Source of the DNA: Pochonia chlamydosporia 170
Lineage: Eukaryota > Ascomycota > Sordariomycetes > Hypocreales > Clavicipitaceae
NCBI RefSeq assembly: GCF_001653235.2
Contig: NC_035793.1
Coordinates: forward strand, 3,844,001-3,908,000
Reading direction: 5' to 3'
DNA length: 64,000 nt
Positions within the stretch are counted from its first letter, which is position 1; every line of letters starts with the position of its first letter. Below the pieces are notes generated by a model. It had not been told where the DNA came from. It ran no database searches and was given only the letters and a program-made list of their open reading frames with translations. The translations under genes and the position numbers were made by a program. Shown one piece after another: positions 49,860 to 59,257 of the stretch.

Positions 49860-52130
49860 ATGCGTTCCATCAGAGCCAATCGCCTCCCATTGAGGCCTCT
49901 CCCTCGTTACATGTCCACAGCATCTTCGTCGGCTCCCAAGACGACTGCTCTAAGCTCCGTGCTCATCGCCAACCGTGGTGAGATTGCCATTCGAATCAAC
50001 CGCACTGCGGAGCGCATGGGCATCCGCGCCACCACTGTCTACACAGATGTCGATGCCGGCTCATGGCATGCCTCGACCGGATACCAGTCGCTGGGACTGG
50101 GCCCCGCCAACGGCTACCTCGATGGCGACAAGATTATTGCTCTGGCCAAGAAGCATGGTATCCAGGCTCTGCATCCTGGATATGGTTTCTTGTCGGAGAA
50201 CTCGCAATTCGCTGAGAAGTGCGAAAAAGAAGGCATTGTCTTCGTGGGACCTCCCGCAACGGCTATGGCCGACATGGGCAACAAGGCGAGGAGTAAGGAG
50301 ATCATGACGGCGGCCAATGTGCCCTGTGTGCCTGGATATCACGGTTCTGAACAAGGAGAGCAGGAACTTCTTCAGTACGCCAAGGATATTACTTTCCCCG
50401 TTTTGTTGAAGAGCGTGCGTGGTGGTGGTGGCAAGGGTATGCGAATCGTCATGACTGAAGACGAGTTTATGACCCAGCTGAAGAGTGCTCGCGCTGAGGC
50501 TCGCGCCTCGTTTGGTGAAGGCGGTGAGGTGATGCTTGTTGAGAAGTATATTGTGCGACCGCGTCACGTTGAGGTGCAAGTGTTTGCGGACAAGCACGGC
50601 AACACAGCTGCTCTTGGCGAACGAGACTGCAGTGTTCAGCGACGACACCAAAAGGTTCTTGAAGAGTCACCAGCGCCTGATTTGGATGAGGCTACGAGAC
50701 AGGATCTGTGGGACAAGGCTCGCAAGGCTGCGTCTGCTGTTGGTTATGTCGGTGCTGGTACCGTCGAGTTCATCCTCGACAAGGACACCGGCAAGTTCTA
50801 CTTTATGGAAATGAACACCAGACTGCAGGTCGAGCACCCTGTCACTGAGATGGTGACCGGGTTGGACCTGGTTGAGTGGCAATTCCGCATTGCTGCTGGC
50901 GAGGAGCTGCCTCTGAAGCAGGCCGAAGTTGAGGAGAAGATGAGGACGCTTGGCGCTGCCATTGAAGCTCGTGTCTACGCTGAGAATCCCGAGAAGGGTT
51001 TCATGCCCGACTCCGGCAAGCTTGTTCACGCAGTCCTACCTGATTCGGTTCTTGCTGACCCAGATGTCAGACTGGACTGGGGTTTCGGTTCTGGAAGCAC
51101 CGTCTCAGAAGCGTATGATGGCATGATTGCCAAGCTGATTGTACGAGGAGAGAACCGTGAACAGGCTATTGCCAAGCTGGCAGCTGCCCTGCGCGCCTTC
51201 GAAATCGTCGGCGTCAGCACCAACGTCGAATTCCTCAAACGTCTGTGTTACTCGCCCGCTTTCATTGAGGGCGATGTCGAGACTGGCTTCATTGATAAGT
51301 GGAGAGACGAGCTCTTCAAGCCTAGACACATCAGTGAGGAGGTTTTCGCACAGGCTGCCCTCGGCGTTCTCAACTTGCAATTAAACGGCGCCAAACCTCA
51401 TGGCCAGACTCTTGGCTTCGGCGACGCCAGCACATCCAGCGAGCGCAAGCTTGCATTCAAGGTCCTTGACGGATACAGCGAGAAGGAGGGTGAGATTGTT
51501 GAGGCGGCTGTCACCCAGACCGGACACAACCTGTACAATGTCACTGTTTCACGAAAGGGACAAGCAACGCCCATCGTCTTTAACAATGTGGCCAGTGAGC
51601 CCACGCCAGAAGGTGCTGTCATGAAGTTGCAGACTTATTTCCCTGCCGAGAGAATACTGTCTTCAGTTGTGCCGCAGGTTCAAGAGAATGATACCAAGAT
51701 TACCGTTTTCCAGCACGGTGTCAAGACTGATCTCTCCCTGCTCCCGCCTTCATGGTACGAGAAGGCTCTGGGTCTGAAGGAAATTGCTGCGTCGGTGGTT
51801 GCTCCTATGCCCTGCAAGATTTTGAAGAATGAGGTTGTTGAGGGCCAAGAGGTTAAAAAGGGAACTCCTCTTGTTGTGTAAGTCTTGACCTGCCTGTATT
51901 CACAACCTTTACTGACATTGTTATAGTATTGAGTCAATGAAGATGGAGACGGTGATTCGATCACCACAAGACGGCGTGGTGAAGAAGCTAGCCCACAAAG
52001 AGGGTGTAAGTATTCACATTTCAACAATCAATTTTGGTTTATGGCAATCTAACACTTTTCACAGGATATCTGCAAAGCAGGAACTATTTTGGTACTGTTT
52101 GAGGAGGAACCAGTCAAGGAAGAAGCATAA
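49860..52130 (+). CDS. mccA: 3-methylcrotonyl-CoA carboxylase biotin-containing subunit
   Basis: Exons 49860-51877, 51927-52005 and 52065-52130 give 720 residues. This mitochondrial enzyme carboxylates 3-methylcrotonyl-CoA in leucine breakdown. The first 30 residues are Arg-rich without acids (MRSIRANRLPLRPLPRYMST), a matrix presequence. Biotin carboxylase follows (VLIANRGEIAIRI, LHPGYGFLSEN, KSVRGGGGKGMRIV, RDCSVQRRHQKV, FMEMNTRLQVEHPVTEM). The C-terminal biotinyl domain has MPCKI and Lys678 in IESMKMETV, which exon 2 supplies. The length and the end just after the biotin domain match MCC alpha and exclude pyruvate or acetyl-CoA carboxylase. Propionyl-CoA carboxylase alpha is the nearest alternative but is not expected in this group. 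Confidence 0.95.
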
Positions 52131-52298
52131 GCGAACATGCATGGCGTTTAAGGGTATGAACTTGGTTCCAGGCGGCGATGTATTAAGTATTTAAATGATG
52201 ACATACAGTAGAAGATGAATGTTCTTTCTGTTACGTTGTACATGAGGTGCTGTATTCCTTGGGCATAATGCCCTGACCATCCGTTATCGCTGTAGGTG

Positions 52299-53357
52299 TT
52301 ACCGTGACGCCATCTTCCTATAATCATCAGGAAGATGTCTACTCAACTTGCTCTTCTTGGCCGCTTTCCTAATCCGCATCCACCATTCCTCAATCCGCTT
52401 CTTATACCGCGGATCAGAAGGGGGAACATACTCCGAAAACCGCTTAATAAGATTCTAAATCAAGTCAGCACACATTCACCACACGAATCCCATCATCAAT
52501 ACCAACCTCCTTAGCAGCCAGTGTAATAAACCCCAACACAAACGCAACCCACGCCAACGTCCCCTTCGTCCCGAGAAACTGATTCCCCCCTCGAAACTCC
52601 ACCGTCCCCGTACACCTCCCCGTCTTGGGATGCGGAAAGATGTTCTGAAAGTTCCACAACACATACCGATTCCCCTGCATGTACAGATAAATCTCCGTCT
52701 CATTCGGCAGCGCCCGAATCTCACTAGCGACCTGCTTCAAACTCGCCGTCGACTTCCCCCAGAGTAAGGTCTCGCACACGCCCGCCTCGGCGCTCAGGCT
52801 GTTCAGCTTGCAGTACTGGTTCTCGCGGCGTGTGGCCGGCAACATGGAGAAGATGAAGTCCTCGTAAACAATGGCGGCGAAGGCAATCTTCTTTAGGGTG
52901 CTGAGCTTGAATTTGTTCTTGCGGCTTACGGGCGTGACGTGGACGTGGCCGCCGCAGGAGGGATCGCGCTGCGGGTTGAAGTGCACGCGCATGGCTTCCC
53001 AGAAGTCGCTGAGGATACGGGTCAGGTGGAGGGTTGTGTCTAGACGGGGGGATACGACTTCCATGCAGACTGTGAGAATTGTGAGTATGGGTTTTAGTTT
53101 GTATGGGGGTTTGTTGTCGTGGACAAACCGAATGGACGGGGTCGTTTGAGAGATCCGTCGCGAGTTACGAACCATTTTCCGCCGTAGTACTCGGGGTGTT
53201 TGCTGTATTTGGAACAGTCGTCGTGTACGGCGTCGATTCCGCGGTTTTGAAGCTTTTGAGCAAGTTGGCGGTACCAGTCGACGTTTGTGAAACTTTCGCA
53301 GCCGCCGTAGGGCTTTCCTATCGATTCTATCTCGACGCCGAAGTTGTAGTGTCTCAT
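52299..53357 (-). CDS. Amidoligase-family enzyme (PF12224-like), copy 1
   Basis: Three exons, 53129-53357, 52507-53069 and 52299-52454, give 315 residues with matching phases. Intron 2 has a GTTGGT donor and a CTGAC branch site. Glutamine-synthetase-like amidoligases form amide or peptide bonds using ATP. The fold's marks are here: MRHYNFGVEIES at the start with the metal-binding acids, a middle block MEVVSPRL, the histidine motif CGGHVHVTP, and VEFRGG near the end. The C-terminal tail is basic. Substrate is unknown. The gene is divergent from a cyclotransferase-like gene 1.03 kb away, and a second amidoligase-like gene lies 8.6 kb to the right. Confidence 0.85.
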
Positions 53358-54388
53358 GACGGGTTGTTGGATTTGGTGGGAGGGTGGGTTTTCCGATGTA
53401 GCAGTGTTATGAAGTGAGGTTGTACGATATGGACGCAGATGTTGGAATTAAATAAAGAATCATGCACGTTGTTACCTTGCCTAACAGCAGGAGGGAATCA
53501 CCTGATGGCCTCGTATCACGGAGATGTGAACAGGAACAACACTGCTGGCACGATATCATGTGTGTGTTCCTCAGTCGGCGAACAGTGAGATGAGTCCAGC
53601 CTCACAGGCAAGATTTGGGCTTACAGTTCAAACAGTCGACGTTGGCAAGCTTCATACTCTGTCCTCGTGCTGTTGAGCTGGTTCCCGATACCAAGGCTGT
53701 AGTACCCAACATGAATCGGAATCGGATCATCACCAGCGAAACATTCAACAGTGCTGTCGTGGCTCGTATCAAAGAGTATCCAAACGTAACAATTGCCGCT
53801 GCTGAATAAACAATATCAATGTATCAACGCTCATCACGCTGCCCAATGGGTACGGCGACCTCTTATGCGGATAGTTGTTGTAACTTGTAAGTGACACAAC
53901 AACACCATAACTCGGTTGGACAACAATGCCCTTCAGCACAGCAGCCTTATCATGCGAAGCAGAGCCCTCTCTTCTCCCTGACTCATTTTACTCACAAAAT
54001 ATGACAGCCCGGCCACTGCAGAACGTGCGTGGGACTGCTCGATTGGCGGTGTCCAAGGTAACCCAGCAACTCACAGACAGGGAATAGAATATATTGCTGC
54101 CCAACAACCGGCCATCAATGCAACACGCCAGATCCACCCGTATGAATCCCGTCTGTTCAATGAGATGACGCACGAGCAATACCATCTTTAAAAATGGCAC
54201 GCTATTGAACAGATTGAGGCACTTTTTCCTCCTATCCTTTTCCCTTCTGGCCGGTGGATTCCCGCTTGTCTTCCGTTTTCCCCTTGTTCCCATCTGGTCC
54301 CTTCCGACGCCTGACCACTTCCCCTATTCGGAAGAATACATGTACATTTCCATTTGATGTCTTGTTCGCGAATAGCAGACCCCAAATC
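53358..54388. promoter_or_regulatory. Shared divergent region, amidoligase and GGCT-like gene
   Basis: About 1.03 kb between divergent starts of the amidoligase and the cyclotransferase-like gene. A 64-codon frame at 53615-53809 has no motif. The 100 bases before 54389 look like an ordinary leader. Joint control of the two genes is possible but unproven. Confidence 0.4.
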
Positions 54389-55075
54389 ATGGCTGAGGCA
54401 GAAGTAACGGCAGCGACAACGGGTCACGGTCCATCGGGTGACCTTCGACGCGCCAAGTACTACTTCGCCTACGGCAGCAACCTTCACATGAGACAGATGC
54501 AGCGGAGATGCCCCAACAGCAGATACGTCGGCTTCGGGCGGCTGCCCAACTTTCGCTGGCAAATCAATGAGCGCGGGTTTGCCAACGTGGTACGAGCGGA
54601 GGGCCACTGGGTGGATGGACTGGTGTACGAGATTGAGGACACCGACGAGGAGAAGCTCGATATCAGCGAGGGTGTTTCCAAGGGTGCGTATGAGAAGCAG
54701 CATATGCAGGTCCTGGTGAAGCTGGCGTGTTGCTCCCTCTATCGCCGCTCGGTGCCGTGGATCGTTGCCCGCGGCGGGCCATGCAGCGTTCGCAAGATTG
54801 CTAAACATGGGCATCGTAAGATGATTACTTCGATTGCCAGAGAGACGGAGAATGTGCTGGTGTACATTAGTCTGGTGCATGTGGCGGACAGCAGTCCCAG
54901 GGAGGAGTACATCGAGCGTATTAATCGGGGGATAAGAGACGCGGCGTCTCTGGGCATGGAAGACGATTATATTCGCAATTGTATTCGGCCGTTTGTACCA
55001 GAATCAAGTGGTTCTAGCAATGAAACTCCTACGCCTACACGACAAAATTCGCCGAGGACAGCTGAAAACGAATGA
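54389..55075 (+). CDS. Gamma-glutamylcyclotransferase-like protein
   Basis: Intronless, 228 residues. The fold's signature YYFAYGSNLHMRQM spans residues about 24-37, followed by RCPNSRYVGFGRLP, FRWQINERGFANVV and GLVYEIEDTDEEKLD. The acidic residue in DISEGVSKGAYEK fits the catalytic glutamate position. The family releases 5-oxoproline from gamma-glutamyl amines or peptides, so it can undo gamma-glutamyl amide bonds. A basic segment around residues 112-150 is longer than in human GGCT. The C-terminus is Ser/Thr/Pro-rich. The start is the first in-frame ATG after the leader. It may act on the product of the adjacent amidoligase. Confidence 0.88.
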   Translation: MAEAEVTAATTGHGPSGDLRRAKYYFAYGSNLHMRQMQRRCPNSRYVGFGRLPNFRWQINERGFANVVRAEGHWVDGLVYEIEDTDEEKLDISEGVSKGAYEKQHMQVLVKLACCSLYRRSVPWIVARGGPCSVRKIAKHGHRKMITSIARETENVLVYISLVHVADSSPREEYIERINRGIRDAASLGMEDDYIRNCIRPFVPESSGSSNETPTPTRQNSPRTAENE

Positions 55076-55175
55076 TGAAGGAGCGGGAATAATGGCATGA
55101 TTCAATTACAACACATGTCTGGTGATAGACATGGCCTTCTTCAACAAAACGGATATACAACAAGGAGCACCATTG

Positions 55176-56434
55176 CTAGCCCTCCCTGGTAGCACTATAC
55201 AGCCACGTCAAAAGTGTTGCTCTGTGAGTAACTTGACTCTGGTTGCCGTGAACCAACACCTTGGGCCGACAGATGGCCTTTAATGGCAGCTTCCTCCCGC
55301 CTTCGACCCTCTCCACGAACAACCCAGGCGCAATATCGAAAAGATATCTGACGTCCCGTCGAACAGCGGACTCGGGTGATGTGCCGCTTAAGTCTACTGT
55401 GCGTCCGCCATCCGCCAGGTTAGAGCACTCATACACCTCGAGCCGCGTGCTGGCCGTCTTCAATGGCCACTTCAGCCAGAACATGCTGCTGGATGTATGG
55501 AACCTATGCGCAAGATCGGCCGCAGGTTGAACCACGGCCTTACGGAGGGAGCTTTGGAGCTCGGCGACTGAGATTTTTGGGAATGCGGTTGTCATGTACG
55601 ATGACAGGTCTTTAGAAATTAGATGTATGTACGTTTCTCGCCTAGACTTGAAAGATTTTTGGGAGCTCAACGCTACGAGGGTTTCACTTCTCCATTCGCG
55701 GCAGTGTTCGGCGTCTGTAGTTTACTGGTTAAATATCATTCACTCCCATACCTAAGAGATGGATAGGTTTGCCTCATACCTCTAAACTTCGCCATGGCGG
55801 ACTCAATCCCAACAATCCATAAAATGGTTGCATCCTCTGTAGAATCATCGAGAGGGCAATAAAACGGCTTTGAAAAGAATGCCAGCCACAGGTAATAAGA
55901 TATTGCGGCCGCAATGTGGTATTCATCGCTGTGGTGTATAGTAAGACATCTCTTCGCCGGTTCACGAAGCAAAGAGAGAAATTTCGCCGCTTGTGCAGGG
56001 CTTGGCTTCTTGAGATTTCCAGATGATATCCCTTCCAAAGTCAATGGCAGTCTGTTTTCCACCCATCGTTGAATTTTGTCGCAGAGCGCCTTGTACGCCT
56101 CCCTAGCCTCCGACTCAGTGATATCTTGGCGGTGTGACTGGAGTCGGAATATTTGATCACCAGCCTCTTGCAGGTTGCGGTCCTTTGTCTTTAAATGGGC
56201 TCGTGCCTCCAATAATTGAGTCCTGGTTTCGGACAACTCCTTTGTCAGCAGGTCGATTTTCTTGAGAAGCCTCTTGTTCTCTACTTCCGAAACTTCAAGC
56301 TCTATTTGTCGGCAATCCAGGACTTGCTCGGTGAAAGTACGGAGCGTTCGCTCATCGTTTAATAATGTTTCCAGATCCTTTTGCGGGCCGTTTGGTGTTT
56401 CGGCTGCTGGCGGAGGAGGAGCGTCGTCTGCCAT
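55176..56434 (-). CDS. Coiled-coil protein of 397 residues, unknown function
   Basis: Two exons, 55780-56434 and 55176-55714, joined by a 65-base intron (GTATGA donor, TACAG acceptor, phase 1). The N-terminus is Ala/Pro-rich. Residues about 20-100 form a strong coiled coil (TLLNDERTLRTFTEQVLDCR and further heptads up to NLQEAGDQIFRL). A globular part follows with KALCDKIQRWVENRLPL and ISYYLWLAFFS. The second exon resembles the C-terminal half of fungal hypothetical proteins with an extended helical domain. No family is recognised. It faces the cyclotransferase-like gene tail to tail with 100 bases between. Confidence 0.8.
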
Positions 56435-57106
56435 CGGGATGGTTTGTCACTTCGCAGCTCGCCTTATTTTGGACACTATGAGGTGCAGTTTGATCGTGAA
56501 TCGCAAAATATGGTTAATTCAAGGTTTGAACCACAATGCTCAATGACGAGTCCCGGAAGGACAAGATCAATCAATGGGCAATCGGGTATGTGCAAACTGC
56601 AAAGGTATCATGATGCTGCACAACATGCGTCTCTCCCCACTGAGGCTTATTCAACGCAGTGGTCAAAACTGGGCACCAAGTGGTTTTATGTGCCTGGCGC
56701 GTACTTGTTCACTTGCTGGTCAGCTATACCCGCCCCCAGCTTGTCTTGGGCCAACGTTGCAAGTTCAACCAACACGCAATGTCGCAGCAGGGTGACTTGG
56801 GCCTCATGCTGGGCAGCAATGCCGCATCACCCGGTCCACTCCTGTGACCGCCTGTGGCCAGTGGGCACATTGAAGTGTGCCTGAAGTGGTTTCGATATGC
56901 AGTACGAACAAGGTGGAAAAGATGAGTTCCTACAGCCCGCAGCCGTCTTATTAGTTCATCGTGTGAAGGCTCGGCCTGGTCTTCCGACCTAAATGCCATG
57001 ACCACGAGGCACCAGGTCGTAGGCGGCTTTGATGGAACTCACTCGTACTGAGACTTGGAGTCAAATTTTCGGCCCTCTAGTTTCTGGGTTTTGTGAACTT
57101 ACCGGA
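56435..57106. other. Intergenic region, promoters of both flanking genes
   Basis: About 670 bases between divergent starts of the coiled-coil gene and the Hsp70-like gene. Overlapping short frames have no motif. Confidence 0.4.
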
Positions 57107-59182
57107 ATGGAGAAGAGAAGGATAATCGTCTCAATAGACTTTGGCACAACATATTCTGGGATTTCGTGGGCTGAGACAAGCCGAGTAAGCTGATCAGGCA
57201 CTCAAGCTACCAACCAAGTCTGATTGCTCATGCTCATTGTCAATAGCCTGACGTTCAACACGTCGTATCAGTCTGGCCATCAATCGATGGTCCGAAAAAC
57301 AGCCTCAAGGTTCCTACCGAGCTACGAAAGTTAGCAACAGGATGGCAATGGGGGTTCCAAATTCCAGACAATGCGAAAAGATTCCGCTTTTTCAAACTGT
57401 AAGCTTGGGCGACGGACGTTGACTCGAAAGTCTAACCGCAGCATGACCGATTCCGCAATCTAACATCCGCAGGAAACTGGATGAGCCAGATACCCCAAGC
57501 CGAGATGGGGATGGAGAGACGCCGCTACAGCTTGCCAAGATCTACCTTTCATGCTTGCACGATCACTTCATCAACATCTTGGAAATGAAACTATCGCGTG
57601 CGATCGTACAAATGACACCTATGGACTTTGTTGTCACGGTGCCCGCAATATGGTCCAACACCGCAAAACAGGCCACCGAACGAGCCGCTGCCATGGCCGG
57701 ATTTTGTGGCAACAAAAGGATCCATCTCATTTCAGAGCCAGTAGGGAATATACTACATTCTTGAACTGATGCTGATGCCCTGACTGACGAGGCTAGGAAG
57801 CTGCTGCGCTGTACACAATAAAACATTTGGGCTCATCGGTTCTAAAACCAGGAAGGAACTTCGTACTTTGTGATGCCGGAGGCGGCACCGTGGACCTCAT
57901 ATCATATGAAGTCGCTCATTCCGGAAATCTAGCAGTCAAGGAAGTCACAGAAGGCACAGGTGGAAAATGCGGCTCCGCAATGCTAAACAAACGATTCAGG
58001 AGGTTTCTGAAACAAACGCATGGCGAGAAATACTGGACCAACGAGCGCCTGATTTTGGCAATTGCAGAGTTTGAATCGGTGCGTACAAACCATCCATACC
58101 TTGCATGTTTCGGCTGTTCAGTATGCTGAATGGAATGCGCAGTTTAAAAAGGATTTCTCTCCAGATGGAGAGCCTCTGACTATCCGAGTCGACGAGAGCC
58201 TTGGGCTGAAGCGAAATCGATTCACGATATCACAAGCGGACATGACGACGAGAATTTTCGCCCCAATTATGAAAGACATCATCTGCCTCATCAAGGAGCA
58301 GATAGGACTAGTGTCTGCGGATGTCGCTGCGGTCGTGCTCGTTGGAGGCTTTGGCCAGAGTTCCTACCTGAAATCTGAAGTTAAGGCAGCACTGGCTCGG
58401 AATACACCTGTGCTTCAACCTGACAACGGTTGGATAGCAGTGGTGAAAGGAGCAGTTATACATGGGTTAGGTCATTACCATCCCAGTCTAACACAGGTAC
58501 AAATCGTTTCGAGGATAGCGAGGCGTTCGTACGGCACATGCCTTCTCGCCGCGTATGACATGATGCGACACGACCCAAAAGAGGCGTGAGTTTTTTTTTT
58601 TGAGAAAGTGCTCGCTTGTAGAGAGTGTATGCTAACCGCTGTCAGGGTCTGGTCTCCGAAGGAAGAGGAAATGGTTGTTGCCGAAATGTGCTGGTTTATT
58701 AGAAAGGTACGCAGTACTCTTAGTTCGTACATACATTATGTAACTTTGAAGGATTTTGAGCTTTTGTTGACAGTAAAAAGGGGGAATCCTATCCGGAAGG
58801 AATGCCAACCGTCATTGACTATCAGTGCGATATTCCTGTGTCCTCTGGTCCTATTCCACAAACGGAAATTGAGATATTCTGCAACGATGATCCTGTCCCG
58901 CCGGTTCATTGCACCGCCAACACGAAATGCATAGCAACCCTCTCACTGAACCTTGACCGAATCCCAATGTCGACAAAATCTGCTGCAGGAATAACTTGGA
59001 TTGGCAACCATCGGTACTATTGCTTGACTGGTGCCATTGAGGCTAGCTACGGATCTGCAATGATTACCTATAGAGTCAAGCTCGGAGGTGAGTCATCGGA
59101 CTTACGCGGTTGAGGCGTCACAGAACTGAAGCAGTTAGTAGGCGTCACACATGATGCCCTGACAGTACGATATGAGCAGTAA
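57107..59182 (+). CDS. Hsp70-like ATPase (fungal Hsp70/HSPA12-type)
   Basis: Eight exons: 57107-57184, 57247-57398, 57473-57740, 57797-58078, 58143-58585, 58646-58706, 58781-59087 and 59166-59182, giving 535 residues. The actin-like ATPase core is complete: phosphate-1 loop VSIDFGTTYSGISWA, phosphate-2 loop LCDAGGGTVDLISYEV and adenosine motif VVLVGGFGQSSYL. MDFVVTVPAIW and EGTGGKCGSAMLNKRF are typical of the expanded fungal Hsp70-like group related to animal HSPA12. A canonical substrate-binding domain is lacking; a short beta region follows instead. Its client is unknown. Exon 7 uses an AAG acceptor and exon 8 is only 17 bases, ending VRYEQ. Confidence 0.87.
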
Positions 59183-59257
59183 GGAGTGGCAGGCTTGGGG
59201 GCCAGTTTGTCGACATGTCTTGTGGAATGACAAGTGTAGAAAGTGTCGCACTCACCT

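Noticed and set aside
52131..52298. Extra gene between MCC alpha and amidoligase
   Set aside because: Only 168 bases, fully accounted for by two convergent 3' untranslated regions.
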